64,000 bases of DNA from NCBI GenBank assembly GCA_964599235.1, contig CAZRDX010000046.1, positions 1 to 64,000 on the forward strand, given 5' to 3'. Of this stretch, positions 34,428-43,677 are shown piece after piece; the stretch's first letter is position 1, and the number at the start of each line of letters is the position of its first letter. The stretch is from DRPN01 sp964599235 (GTDB lineage: Bacteria; Bacteroidota; Bacteroidia; Bacteroidales; VadinHA17). Made by a program: the position numbers and the translations under genes. The notes under the pieces were generated by a model. That model was given only the letters and a program-made list of their open reading frames with translations, did not search any database and was not told the origin of the DNA.

Positions 34428-34883
34428 ATGGAGCTCCGGGACGAGGATATCCGTTTCATGAAAGAGGCTTTGCGTGAGGCTTCCCTTGCGGCAGAAGAGG
34501 GGGAAGTGCCGGTGGGAGCGGTGGTGGTCTGCCAGGGAAAGATCATCGGACGGGGACACAACCAGGTAGAAAGATTGCAAGACCCCACAGCCCACGCCGA
34601 GATGCTGGCTATCACGGCCGCCACCCACCATCTTGGCAACAAGCTGCTGGAAGGATGTACCCTCTACGTCACGGTGGAACCATGCCCCATGTGTGCTTCG
34701 GCACTCTACTGGGCACGCCCCGACAGGATCGTCTACGCCACCCGGGATCCAAAAAGAGGTTATTCCCTTTTCACACCCAACCTTTTCCATCCACGTACCA
34801 GAGTGGATCACGGCGTTTTAAGGGAAATGGCACAATCATTGATGGAAAGTTTTTTCGAGAACCTGCGAAAGAAGAACCTCTGA
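34428..34883 (+). CDS. tadA: tRNA adenosine(34) deaminase
   Basis: Converts A34 to inosine in tRNA-Arg(ACG). 151 residues with the zinc-binding and catalytic motifs HAE (56-58) and PCPMC (85-89), and VPVGAVVV near 27-34. Nucleoside deaminases of the same family share these motifs, but the length and PCPMCASAL followed by RPDRIVYATRDPKRG favour TadA. Head of a plus-strand run, 98 bp from aspS. Confidence 0.9.
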   Translation: MELRDEDIRFMKEALREASLAAEEGEVPVGAVVVCQGKIIGRGHNQVERLQDPTAHAEMLAITAATHHLGNKLLEGCTLYVTVEPCPMCASALYWARPDRIVYATRDPKRGYSLFTPNLFHPRTRVDHGVLREMAQSLMESFFENLRKKNL

Positions 34884-34914
34884 GAATGAACACCTTAACC
34901 CAATATCCGTCACT

Positions 34915-35637
34915 ATGGAAAAGATGATCTTCCCCCGCGTGAAGCAGGTGAACCTCCTGTTTCTCTTCTTTGCTGCCACGCTTTTTGCACCTGTAAAGGC
35001 ACAGGTCTATTCCACGCCCAACACCAACCCCAAGATCGTCGAGATGATCCACCGTTCAGCCGTCTATGTCGATGAAGAATACCTCAAGGTGGACGGGAAC
35101 CCGTACATCGAAAAAGAATTCAAGCCGGGCCGGATCTTTTTCAGGGATTCTACCCTGGTGGACAGCATTCCCTTAAGACTTAACACCTATACCGACAACA
35201 TCGAGTTCCGCCAGAACGATTCCGTCCTGGCACTGGCCAATCCGGAAAAGATCGAAAAGATCTCCTTCGGCTACCGTAACTTCATATACACCCCTTACAA
35301 AGAGGGGGCTTTCATCAAAAAAGGCTATTTCGAAGTGCTTGCCGACGGCGAGACCAAACTGCTGCTCCACCGGGAATCGATCATCAAAAGAGAACAACTC
35401 CCCGCATCCAATTACGAAGGAGGCAACTTTCGTGATTATTTCAGGACGAGCGAAAGCTATTATATAAAAAAAGGTGACAACGTCGCTGTCAAGCTTTCCC
35501 GCACCAAAAAGGGCGTGCTGAAAGCCCTCGGCGACCACACCAGGGAACTGGAAGATTTCATCAAAAGCAAACACCTGAAAATGATGAAGACCGATGATCT
35601 GATCGACCTTTTTTACTATTACAACAGCCTCCATTAA
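34915..35637 (+). CDS. Secreted protein of unknown function
   Basis: 240 residues with a signal peptide (about 1-30, ending PVKA-QV). The mature part contains paired short strands (NPYIEKEFKPGRIFFRDSTLVDSI) and a C-terminal helical segment (TRELEDFIKSKHLKMMKTDDL). I know similar unnamed proteins in Bacteroidota but no function. Lies 31 bp after tadA and 10 bp before the next unknown. Confidence 0.68.
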   Translation: MEKMIFPRVKQVNLLFLFFAATLFAPVKAQVYSTPNTNPKIVEMIHRSAVYVDEEYLKVDGNPYIEKEFKPGRIFFRDSTLVDSIPLRLNTYTDNIEFRQNDSVLALANPEKIEKISFGYRNFIYTPYKEGAFIKKGYFEVLADGETKLLLHRESIIKREQLPASNYEGGNFRDYFRTSESYYIKKGDNVAVKLSRTKKGVLKALGDHTRELEDFIKSKHLKMMKTDDLIDLFYYYNSLH

Positions 35638-35647
35638 CTCCCTGTTC

Positions 35648-36151
35648 ATGAGAATTGAGAACAAAGGGTTGCACGGTACCGTATGGCTGATCCAGCTGGT
35701 CGCCACCATTCTGTACGTCCTCTTCATCTTTTCCGTCTACCTTACCTCCTTTTTCCGTGATCATCTGCCCGCTGTGGCTCCGGGTTACGTGGTAGCCGGC
35801 GGTGGGATCCTCTACCTGATGGTGCTCTTTGCTCCCAACTTCCTGAAGCTCCATTACATCTTCTATTCCGACGATGGGGATAAGCTGGTGATCAAGACCT
35901 ATCCCGTGGGACTTTTCACCTCTTCACGGCATACTTACCTTATTCCCAAGAAGGATTTTGCCCGGGCAGAACTGAAATATTCGCTGTGGGGGCTTCGCAG
36001 GGCTCTTCTCATCTACCAGTGGACGGGTAAGCACCTGGCCAAATATCCGCCCCTTTATATCAACAGTTTACCCCAGGAGGATCAAAAAAGGATTTTATTA
36101 TCTTTATCCGGGATGATGGTACAACGGGGAGCTGCTGCAGAACAGGTCTGA
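35648..36151 (+). CDS. Two-TM membrane protein of unknown function
   Basis: 167 residues: two hydrophobic helices (about 12-35 and 43-65) followed by a soluble domain of about 100 residues (YSDDGDKLVIKTYPVGLF ... RAELKYSLWGLRRAL) that looks like a small beta-rich PH-type module. Function unknown. Ten bp after the previous gene, so probably co-transcribed. Confidence 0.68.
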   Translation: MRIENKGLHGTVWLIQLVATILYVLFIFSVYLTSFFRDHLPAVAPGYVVAGGGILYLMVLFAPNFLKLHYIFYSDDGDKLVIKTYPVGLFTSSRHTYLIPKKDFARAELKYSLWGLRRALLIYQWTGKHLAKYPPLYINSLPQEDQKRILLSLSGMMVQRGAAAEQV

Positions 36152-36189
36152 AAGGTGAACTTTATCATATTCCGTCGCGACAGCCTCTC

Positions 36190-36197
36190 TATTTTTG
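36190..36197 (+). promoter_or_regulatory. Candidate -7 box of the first gdhA (TATTTTTG)
   Basis: Exact TAnnTTTG, 27 nt before the chosen gdhA ATG. Confidence 0.45.
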
Positions 36198-36224
36198 CCG
36201 AAGGAACATCTAAAACAACGGAAC

Positions 36225-37562
36225 ATGAGAACAGAAGAATTGCTTATGCGTCTCGAGGAGAAACATCCCGGCGAAAAAGAATATTTACAGGCTGTACGTG
36301 AAGTACTTGAATCGATCGAAGAGGTTTATGACCAGCATCCCCAGTTCGAGGCTGCCGGCATTCTGGAACGTGTGGTGGAACCTGACCGTATCATCACGTT
36401 CAAGGTACCGTGGATGGACGATGAAGGTCATGTGCATGTCAACCTCGGTTACCGTGTCCAGTTCAACAATGCTCTGGGTCCTTACAAAGGGGGGTTGCGT
36501 TTCCACCCGAGTGTCAATCTCAGCATCCTCAAGTTCCTGGGTTTTGAACAGATCTTCAAGAATGCCCTCACCACCCTTCCCCTGGGCGGAGCCAAAGGGG
36601 GCAGCGACTTCAATCCCAAAGGCAAGTCGCAACACGAGATCATGCGTTTCTGCCAGTCGTTCATGCTGGAACTGTGGAACAACATCGGTCCCGAGATGGA
36701 TGTCCCGGCAGGCGACATCGGCGTGGGAGCCCAGGAGATAGGATTCCTTTACGGCATGTACAAGAAACTCACGCGCGAGCATACGGGTGTGCTCACCGGC
36801 AAAGGGATCCAGTGGGGCGGCAGCCTCATCCGGCCCGAGGCCACGGGCTATGGTGTGGTCTATTTCACCCAGGAGATGCTTGCCACACGCGGAGAAAGCC
36901 TCCGGGGCAAGACCGTTGCCGTCTCCGGCTTTGGCAACGTGGCCTGGGGTGCCGTGAAAAAGGCCACGGAACTGGGCGCCAGGGTGGTCACCCTCTCCGG
37001 CCCCGACGGCTACATTTACGATCCGGCCGGCATCAGCGGAGAGAAGATCGACTACATGCTGGAGCTGCGGGCCACCAACGAGGACATCGTGGAACCTTAT
37101 GCCCGCGAATTCGAAGGGGTGGAGTTCATTCCCGGCAAACATCCCTGGGAGGTGAAGGTCGACATCGCTTTGCCGTGTGCTACCCAGAACGAGCTCAACG
37201 AAGAAGATGCCCGTCACCTGATCGACAACGGCTGTCTCTGTGTCACCGAAGGGGCCAACATGCCCTGCACTCCGGAGGCCATCCAGCTCTTCCAGGAGCA
37301 TGGTATTCTTTTCTCCCCCGGCAAGGCCTCCAACGCCGGCGGAGTGGCGACCTCGGGCCTTGAGATGAGCCAGAACGCCATGAAAATGAACTGGACTGCC
37401 GAAGAAGTGGACGCCCGCCTCCGGCAGATCATGCAGGGTATCCATGCCTCGTGCGTACGTTACGGAAAACGCAGCGACGGTTACGTCGATTATCTGAAAG
37501 GCGCCAATGTGGCCAGCTTCCTCAAGGTGGCCAACGCCATGCTCGATCAGGGAGTGCTCTGA
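36225..37562 (+). CDS. gdhA: Glutamate dehydrogenase, first copy
   Basis: Hexameric enzyme converting 2-oxoglutarate and ammonium to glutamate. 445 residues from the ATG at 36225 (MRTEELLMRLEEKHPGEKEY). Substrate loop GPYKGGLRFHPSVNLSILKFL (in parts near 85-105), GGAKGGSDF near 122 and the dinucleotide motif SGFGNVAWGAV near 230. Length and class match NADP-type GDH of the E. coli family. The related second copy lies 1.3 kb downstream with dprA between. Cofactor preference is inferred. Confidence 0.93.
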   Translation: MRTEELLMRLEEKHPGEKEYLQAVREVLESIEEVYDQHPQFEAAGILERVVEPDRIITFKVPWMDDEGHVHVNLGYRVQFNNALGPYKGGLRFHPSVNLSILKFLGFEQIFKNALTTLPLGGAKGGSDFNPKGKSQHEIMRFCQSFMLELWNNIGPEMDVPAGDIGVGAQEIGFLYGMYKKLTREHTGVLTGKGIQWGGSLIRPEATGYGVVYFTQEMLATRGESLRGKTVAVSGFGNVAWGAVKKATELGARVVTLSGPDGYIYDPAGISGEKIDYMLELRATNEDIVEPYAREFEGVEFIPGKHPWEVKVDIALPCATQNELNEEDARHLIDNGCLCVTEGANMPCTPEAIQLFQEHGILFSPGKASNAGGVATSGLEMSQNAMKMNWTAEEVDARLRQIMQGIHASCVRYGKRSDGYVDYLKGANVASFLKVANAMLDQGVL

Positions 37563-37569
37563 ACGAAAG

Positions 37570-38676
37570 ATGGACGAACTGCTTTACCGGATCGCTGTCA
37601 CTCTCCTCCCCGGCATTGGTGCGGTGAGGACCAGGGCGCTGCTCGCCCGTTTCGACAGTCTCGAAGCGTTCTTCTCCGCATCACCATCCACCCTCCTCCG
37701 TCTCCCAGGTTTCGGCGAACACCTCGCCTCCAGAGAGGTGCGGGAAAAAGCATTGCACCTGGCAGAACAAGAGGTGGCTTTCGTCCGCAAGCATCACATC
37801 CGTACCCTGTGGTTTCTGGACGATCGCTACCCGGCCAGGCTGAAACAGTGTGACGATGCACCGGTACTGCTGTACCTCCAGGGGGAGGTCGATCTCGAGG
37901 CGACGCGGGTGCTGAGCGTGGTAGGCACCCGCCATGCCACACCGTATGGTCTGGAGCGTTGCCACGCCATCCTGGCCGGGTTGGCCGAGCGTTTTCCCGG
38001 ACTGCTCATCGTCAGCGGTCTGGCCTACGGGATCGATGTCTGTGCCCACCGGGCGGCACTCAAACAGGGCCTCCCCACCGTGGCGGTTCTGGGCCACGGG
38101 TTGCAAATGATCTACCCCGCAGCCCATCGCGGCATCGCCCGCGAGATCGTCGCCCACGGGGGACTCCTCACCGAATACAGTACCCACCATGTGCCCGATA
38201 AAAAGAACTTCATCGCCCGCAACCGCATCATCGCCGGCCTGGCCGATGCCACACTGGTAGTGGAATCGGGAGAAAAAGGAGGAGCCCTCATCACGGCCGA
38301 CCTGGCCAACTCCTACCACCGCGACGTGCTGGCCCTCCCGGGCCGCGCCGGCGACGAACGATCCAAAGGCTGCAACCGCCTCATCAAAAAAAACCAGGCA
38401 GCTCTCATAGAAGATGCCGACGACATCGCCTACTTCCTGGGATGGGAAACGACAGACCCAAAAGAAAAAAACCTGCAAACCACCCTTTTCCCCGAGCTCT
38501 CTCCGGAAGAACAGCTGCTGCTCGACATCCTGCGCGAACAACACGAACTGCCTCTCGACGAACTCGCCGCCCTGGCCAACCTGCCCGTCAGCAAAGCTTC
38601 CGCCCTTCTTCTCAACCTCGAGTTCGCCGGTCTCGTCAGGAACCTGCCCGGCAACCTCTATCAAAGCACCGGATGA
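37570..38676 (+). CDS. dprA: DNA-processing protein DprA (Smf)
   Basis: Loads RecA on incoming single-stranded DNA during transformation. 368 residues from the ATG at 37570: an N-terminal SAM/HhH-like region (LPGIGAVRTRALLARF), then the Rossmann-like core (VVGTRHATPYGLE near 117, IVSGLAYGIDVCAHRAAL near 147, PGRAGDERSKGCNRLIK near 256) and a C-terminal winged-helix. Seven bp after gdhA, so likely co-transcribed. No other competence gene is in the window. Confidence 0.94.
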   Translation: MDELLYRIAVTLLPGIGAVRTRALLARFDSLEAFFSASPSTLLRLPGFGEHLASREVREKALHLAEQEVAFVRKHHIRTLWFLDDRYPARLKQCDDAPVLLYLQGEVDLEATRVLSVVGTRHATPYGLERCHAILAGLAERFPGLLIVSGLAYGIDVCAHRAALKQGLPTVAVLGHGLQMIYPAAHRGIAREIVAHGGLLTEYSTHHVPDKKNFIARNRIIAGLADATLVVESGEKGGALITADLANSYHRDVLALPGRAGDERSKGCNRLIKKNQAALIEDADDIAYFLGWETTDPKEKNLQTTLFPELSPEEQLLLDILREQHELPLDELAALANLPVSKASALLLNLEFAGLVRNLPGNLYQSTG

Positions 38677-38805
38677 TCCGGAAAATATGTTCTGTAACAT
38701 AACGACGTCACCAAACAACGCACCGTTTTCCTCATTCTCAATATTTTGAGCCTCAACCGCCCGCAAACAATGCCGAAAATCATATTTTCCTATACAAAAA
38801 ATGCA

Positions 38806-38813
38806 TAAGTTTG
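38806..38813 (+). promoter_or_regulatory. Candidate -7 box of the second gdhA (TAAGTTTG)
   Basis: Exact TAnnTTTG in the 166-bp gap after dprA, with a leader of about 25 nt. TTTT lies about 21 nt upstream as a poor -33 match. Nothing else is visible in the gap. Confidence 0.5.
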
Positions 38814-38842
38814 TATCAGTTAACCATTAAAACCAGCGCATT

Positions 38843-40183
38843 ATGGACAAGAGAGTAGAAAAATTCCTTGAACAGGTCATTGCCCGCAACCCTGGAGAAA
38901 AAGAGTTCCACCAGGCAGTCATGGAGGTTGCCGAGTCGCTGATCCCGTTCATTGAAGAGAATCCCAAATACAAGCATGCCAAGATCCTGGAAAGGATGAC
39001 CGAGCCGGAAAGGGTGATCATGTTCCGTGTTCCGTGGGTGGACGACAAGGGAGAGATCCAGATCAACAAAGGTTACCGCATCGAAATGAACAGCGCCATC
39101 GGGCCTTACAAAGGAGGTCTGCGTTTCCATCCGACGGTCAACCTCAGCATCCTCAAGTTCCTGGCCTTCGAACAGGTGTTCAAGAACTCCCTGACCACCC
39201 TTCCCATGGGGGGCGGCAAGGGCGGTTCCGATTTTGATCCGAAAGGCAAATCGGACAATGAGATCATGCGTTTTTGCCAGAGTTTCATGACCGAACTGTT
39301 CCGTCACATCGGTCCCAACACCGACGTCCCGGCAGGCGACATCGGTGTGGGCGGTCGTGAGATCGGCTTCCTTTTCGGACAGTACAAGCGTCTGAAGAAC
39401 GAGTTCACCGGGGTTCTCACCGGCAAGGGTCTTGAATGGGGCGGCAGCCTCATCCGTCCTGAGGCCACCGGCTATGGTGCGGTCTATTTCGCTGAAGAGA
39501 TGCTCAACACACGCGGCGAATCGATCAAAGGCAAGACCGTGGCCATCTCCGGCTCGGGCAACGTCGCCCAGTACGCCGTCCAGAAAGTCAACGAGCTGGG
39601 CGGCAAGGTGGTGACCCTCTCCGACTCTTCCGGTTTCATTTACGATCCCGATGGCATCGACGATGAAAAATGGGCTTTCGTGATGGAACTCAAGAATGTT
39701 CGTCGCGGCCGCATCCGCGAATATGCCGAGAAGTACGGGGTGGAATACCATGACGGCCAGCGTCCCTGGAGCGTTCCGTGCGACGTGGCCTTGCCCTGTG
39801 CCACCCAGAACGAGATCACGGGCCACGACGCCGAAATGCTCGTCAAGAACGGCTGTATCTGCGTCGCTGAGGGAGCCAACATGCCCAGTACCCCCGAAGC
39901 CATCGAGGTCTACCTCAACAACAAGATCCTTTACGGTCCCGGCAAGGCTGCCAACGCCGGCGGCGTAGCTGTCTCCGGCCTCGAGATGAGCCAGAACTCG
40001 CTGCGCCTCTCCTGGACCCGCGAAGAGGTGGACAGCCGCCTGCAGACCATCATGCAGAACATCCACGCTACATGCGTGAAATACGGAAAAGAAAAGGACG
40101 GTTACATCAACTACCTCAACGGAGCCAACATCGGAGGTTTCGTCAAAGTGGCCGATGCCATGCTCGCCCAGGGCATCGTCTGA
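38843..40183 (+). CDS. gdhA: Glutamate dehydrogenase, second copy
   Basis: 446 residues, collinear with the gene at 36225-37562. The same motifs occur at equivalent places: GPYKGGLRFHPTVNLSILKFL in parts, GGGKGGSDFDPKGKSD, SGSGNVAQYAVQ (against SGFGNVAWGAV in copy one) and GKAANAGGVAVSGLEMSQN. The dinucleotide-binding loop and the N-terminal 60 residues differ most, which may mean a different cofactor or regulation. It has its own promoter and terminator, so it is separately controlled. NADP versus NAD use cannot be settled by eye. Confidence 0.93.
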   Translation: MDKRVEKFLEQVIARNPGEKEFHQAVMEVAESLIPFIEENPKYKHAKILERMTEPERVIMFRVPWVDDKGEIQINKGYRIEMNSAIGPYKGGLRFHPTVNLSILKFLAFEQVFKNSLTTLPMGGGKGGSDFDPKGKSDNEIMRFCQSFMTELFRHIGPNTDVPAGDIGVGGREIGFLFGQYKRLKNEFTGVLTGKGLEWGGSLIRPEATGYGAVYFAEEMLNTRGESIKGKTVAISGSGNVAQYAVQKVNELGGKVVTLSDSSGFIYDPDGIDDEKWAFVMELKNVRRGRIREYAEKYGVEYHDGQRPWSVPCDVALPCATQNEITGHDAEMLVKNGCICVAEGANMPSTPEAIEVYLNNKILYGPGKAANAGGVAVSGLEMSQNSLRLSWTREEVDSRLQTIMQNIHATCVKYGKEKDGYINYLNGANIGGFVKVADAMLAQGIV

Positions 40184-40207
40184 CAGCCTTGATCAACCGC
40201 ATGCCGG

Positions 40208-40239
40208 AAGAGGGGACCCGCCACAGTCCCCTCTTTTTT
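40208..40239 (+). terminator. Intrinsic terminator after the second gdhA
   Basis: GAGGGGAC (40210-40217), 8-nt loop, GTCCCCTC (40226-40233), then T6. The flanking AA/TT extends the stem. Confidence 0.85.
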
Positions 40240-40283
40240 CTCTGAGCCGGGAAAATCCCTAATATTGTCCGCAAAACCGTAAC

Positions 40284-41087
40284 ATGATCCTCATCGACAC
40301 CCATACCCATCTCTATCTCCCCGAGTTCGATAACGACCGCGAGGAGGTGGTGGCCCGGGCCCTGCAAGCAGGTGTAAAAAAAATGTTCCTCCCCAACATT
40401 GACAGCACCACCATCGATGCCCTGATGGAGATGTCACGCCGGCATCCGGACCACTGTCACCCCATGATGGGCATCCACCCTTCTTCGTTAAAAGAAGAGT
40501 GGGAGAATGAGGTGGAGACAGCCGAGCGGTGGCTTCGCCGGCATCCTTTCATCGCCGTGGGCGAGATAGGGATCGACCTGTACTGGGAAAAACAATACCG
40601 CCGGCAACAAAAAGAAGGCTTTGCCCGGCAGGTACAGCTGGCGCTCGACCACCGGCTGCCGGTAGTGATCCACTCCCGCGAATCGCTGAAGGAGATCTTC
40701 GACGTGCTCAACAGTTTCGCCGTCCTTCCTCCGGGGGTCTTCCACAGTTTTACCGGCACCTACGAGGAAGCGAAAAGGATCCTCGACAAAGGTTTTCTGC
40801 TGGGTATCGGAGGCATCGTCACTTTTCGCAACTCCTCCCTGAAAGAGGAGATCGGACCGCTGGGCCCCTCCCGGCTCCTGTTGGAGACCGACGCTCCTTA
40901 CCTGGCCCCCGTACCCCGCCGGGGTCGTCGCAACGAGAGCGCTTACCTCGTTCATACCGCCACCTTCCTGGCCGACCTCTTTGGCATGAGCCTGGAGGAG
41001 ATCGCGAACATCACCAGCCGCAACGCACGTGACACCTTCCCGCGTGCATTCGATGAAGACCATCCCTCAGAACCGGAAAGAACATGA
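40284..41087 (+). CDS. tatD: TatD-family metal-dependent DNase
   Basis: 267 residues with a TIM-barrel hydrolase pattern. DTHTHLYLPEF gives the HxH metal site at H7 and H9, VGEIGIDLYW near 92 the catalytic Glu, VIHSRES near 130, FHSFTGTYEEA near 155 and LLLETDAPYLAP near 203. The family is 3'-5' exonuclease/deoxyribonuclease in E. coli. Overlaps ansA by 4 nt. Confidence 0.93.
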   Translation: MILIDTHTHLYLPEFDNDREEVVARALQAGVKKMFLPNIDSTTIDALMEMSRRHPDHCHPMMGIHPSSLKEEWENEVETAERWLRRHPFIAVGEIGIDLYWEKQYRRQQKEGFARQVQLALDHRLPVVIHSRESLKEIFDVLNSFAVLPPGVFHSFTGTYEEAKRILDKGFLLGIGGIVTFRNSSLKEEIGPLGPSRLLLETDAPYLAPVPRRGRRNESAYLVHTATFLADLFGMSLEEIANITSRNARDTFPRAFDEDHPSEPERT

Positions 41088-42109
41088 GAACGATCCTGCT
41101 CATCTATACCGGCGGAACCATCGGCATGGTCCGTGATCCTTCGACCGGTCTGCTTCGTCCGCTCGATTTCTCCCATCTCCTGCGGCAGATCCCCGAGCTC
41201 AACCAGTTCGACTTCCGCATCGACACCACCACGTTCGATCCCGTGGTCGATTCTTCCGAGATACAGCCTCCTTTCTGGCAAAGACTGGCACGTATGGTGT
41301 ATGATCATTACGACCGTTACGATGGTTTTGTGATCCTTCACGGCACCGACACGATGGCTTACACCGCCTCGGCTCTCTCATTCATGCTCAGAGGGCTCAA
41401 CAAACCGGTCATTCTCACCGGTTCGCAGCTGCCCATCGGCACCCTGCGCACCGACGGCAAGGAGAATCTTATCTCTTCCCTGGAGATCGCCGCTGCCGTC
41501 GACGAGCAGGGGCATCCCATGGTACCGGAAGTCTCCATCTATTTCGAATACAAGCTTTTCCGCGGCAACCGGACCACCAAGTACAGTGCCGAGACCTTCA
41601 ACGCCTTCCAGTCGCCCAACTATCCACTGCTGGCCGAGACCGGTGTTCACATCCATTACGACCGGCATGCCATCCGGCCCTGTCGTGCCAAAGAACGGCT
41701 GGAGCTGCTTGACCGGCTCGTCACCGACGTCATCTTTCTCAAGATCTTCCCCGGATTGCCAGGATATTACGTGGAGACACTATGCCAAATGCCCGCTTTA
41801 CAGGGGATCATTCTGGAGACTTATGGCGCAGGCAACGCCCCCACCACTGGCAGTTTGCTCTCGCCTCTACACCGTTTCATGGAAGAGGGAGGGATCGTAC
41901 TCAACATCTCCCAGTGCTCGGCAGGCGCGGTCGACATGGAACAGTACGAGACCGGCAAAAGGCTTCAGGAGACCGGCGTCATCGGCGGCAAGGATCTCAC
42001 CAAGGAAGCTGCTCTCACCAAGATGATGCACGTGCTCGCCACCGACCTTCCCACCGACATGAAAAAATCGGCTCTGCAACGACCAATTTGCGGGGAGATG
42101 AATGACTAA
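41084..42109 (+). CDS. ansA: Type I (cytoplasmic) L-asparaginase
   Basis: Hydrolyses asparagine to aspartate and ammonium. 341 residues with the first catalytic Thr in IYTGGTIGMV (T9/T12 region) and the second site HGTDTMAYTASAL (T88-D89-T90). No signal peptide, so cytoplasmic type I. The 4-nt overlap with tatD indicates coupling. Together with two GDH genes nearby it suggests an ammonium/glutamate theme, though this may be chance. Confidence 0.93.
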   Translation: MRTILLIYTGGTIGMVRDPSTGLLRPLDFSHLLRQIPELNQFDFRIDTTTFDPVVDSSEIQPPFWQRLARMVYDHYDRYDGFVILHGTDTMAYTASALSFMLRGLNKPVILTGSQLPIGTLRTDGKENLISSLEIAAAVDEQGHPMVPEVSIYFEYKLFRGNRTTKYSAETFNAFQSPNYPLLAETGVHIHYDRHAIRPCRAKERLELLDRLVTDVIFLKIFPGLPGYYVETLCQMPALQGIILETYGAGNAPTTGSLLSPLHRFMEEGGIVLNISQCSAGAVDMEQYETGKRLQETGVIGGKDLTKEAALTKMMHVLATDLPTDMKKSALQRPICGEMND

Positions 42110-42166
42110 TTCAACTTTTTTTTGTATTTTGCGCAGCCGAAAGTCACAGGGGTGACAACCTCATCC

Positions 42167-42256
<90 letters not shown>

Positions 42257-42269
42257 CTACAAAAAATTA

Positions 42270-42300
42270 TTGCAATTCTGAAATTATTTTTAATACTTTG
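42270..42300 (+). promoter_or_regulatory. Candidate promoter of the exbB operon
   Basis: TTG at 42270 and TAATACTTTG at 42291-42300, about 20 nt apart. The -7 box has TA one base too close to TTTG, so it is a near match. The leader would be about 40 nt and contains TAACCAAAA at 42321-42329. Confidence 0.42.
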
Positions 42301-42342
42301 CAAAACAAAGTTCTCGTTATTAACCAAAAGTAATCGTTCATT

Positions 42343-43185
42343 ATGAAAAAATTATTTGCATTTGTTGCGGTAATCGGGATGCTGACCTTCGGAGCATCCG
42401 GCATTGCTGTTGCCCAGGAAGAGGCAACCAACAGCGACACGACCACTACGGTCCAGAGCGACTCGGCCGCCGCCGACACTGCAGCGCAGGCTGCCGCTCC
42501 CGCTGCCACCGAACAGCAGCAGCAGGGCGAAGAAGGCGGTTCGGAAGGGGTCCTGCTCAAACAGATCAAGGCCAAGTTCATCGAAGGGGGCGCCGGCTTC
42601 ATGGGATCGATCCTGCTCACCCTTATCTTCGGGCTGGCTCTCGCCATCGAAAGGATCATCTACCTGAACCTGGCTTCCACCAACACCGATAAACTCCTGC
42701 AGAAGGTCGAAGAGGCCCTCGAGACAGGCGGCATCGAAGCTGCCAAAGAGGTGTGCCGCAACACCCGCGGACCTGTGGCCAGCATCTTCTATCAGGGGCT
42801 CGACCGCGCCGACGAAGGGGTGGAAATGGCTGAAAAATCGGTCATCGCCTACGGCTCGGTCCAGATGGGGCTGCTGGAGAAAAACCTCTCCTGGATCGCC
42901 CTCTTCATCGCCATCGCCCCGATGCTCGGTTTTATGGGAACGGTCATCGGGATGATCGACGCCTTCGACAAGATCCAGCTCGCCGGTACGGTCTCCGCAC
43001 AGCTGGTGGCCGGCGGTATCAAGGTCGCCCTGATCACCACCGTGTCCGGTCTGATCGTCGCCATCATCCTGCAGGTCTTCTACAACTACATCCTCTCGAA
43101 GATCGACAGCATCACCGTTCAGATGGAAGATGCTTCCATCTCCCTGATCGACCTGCTGGTCAAGTACAATGCAAAGAACAAATAA
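42343..43185 (+). CDS. exbB: ExbB/TolQ-type proton channel subunit
   Basis: 280 residues: signal-like N-terminus, a Gln/Ala/Thr-rich segment (about 25-65), then three transmembrane helices of the MotA/TolQ/ExbB family. The conserved core LEKNLSWIALFIAIAPMLGFMGTVIGMIDAF is split around 175-205. Forms the inner-membrane motor with ExbD that energises TonB-dependent outer-membrane uptake. First gene of a four-gene operon with two ExbD genes; no tonB is present. Confidence 0.92.
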   Translation: MKKLFAFVAVIGMLTFGASGIAVAQEEATNSDTTTTVQSDSAAADTAAQAAAPAATEQQQQGEEGGSEGVLLKQIKAKFIEGGAGFMGSILLTLIFGLALAIERIIYLNLASTNTDKLLQKVEEALETGGIEAAKEVCRNTRGPVASIFYQGLDRADEGVEMAEKSVIAYGSVQMGLLEKNLSWIALFIAIAPMLGFMGTVIGMIDAFDKIQLAGTVSAQLVAGGIKVALITTVSGLIVAIILQVFYNYILSKIDSITVQMEDASISLIDLLVKYNAKNK

Positions 43186-43197
43186 GGATCGACTGCT

Positions 43198-43656
43198 ATG
43201 TCTGAAAAACTCAAAATCACACTGAAGATCATCCTCTGGGTATTGATGGGGATCTCGGTCATCCTGTTGTTGTGGTTCTACTTCGGCCCGGTGGTACCGG
43301 GGACCGAGGGAACACCGCAGGCCGAGCCGGTAGCCACGAACTATGCCCTGTGGTGGGCCTATTTCCTCTTTGGACTGGCAGTGGTGATCACACTGGTCTT
43401 CTCAGTGGTGAACATCTTCACCAACCCCGCCAATGCAAAGAAAGCCCTTATCTCCCTTGTGGGAATAGGTGTGCTGGTGGCCATCTCTTATTTCCTGGCT
43501 TCCGACCAGCCACTCGAGATACCCGGTTACGAGGGAACGGGCAACAACCCCACCACCCTCAAACTGGTGGGCACCGGCCTCATCACCATGTACCTGCTGG
43601 CCGCATTGGCCTTCCTCTCGATCATCTACGTCGAGATCTCCAGGATCTTTAAATAA
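43198..43656 (+). CDS. Four-TM membrane protein inside the ExbB/ExbD operon
   Basis: 152 residues with four hydrophobic helices (about 9-30, 50-73, 83-100, 124-148). No catalytic motif. It lies 12 bp after exbB and 21 bp before exbD. A similar unnamed gene occupies this place in other Bacteroidales operons that I remember, suggesting an accessory subunit; this is inference. Confidence 0.72.
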   Translation: MSEKLKITLKIILWVLMGISVILLLWFYFGPVVPGTEGTPQAEPVATNYALWWAYFLFGLAVVITLVFSVVNIFTNPANAKKALISLVGIGVLVAISYFLASDQPLEIPGYEGTGNNPTTLKLVGTGLITMYLLAALAFLSIIYVEISRIFK

Positions 43657-43677
43657 AAAACGTCGAGATATTGAACC

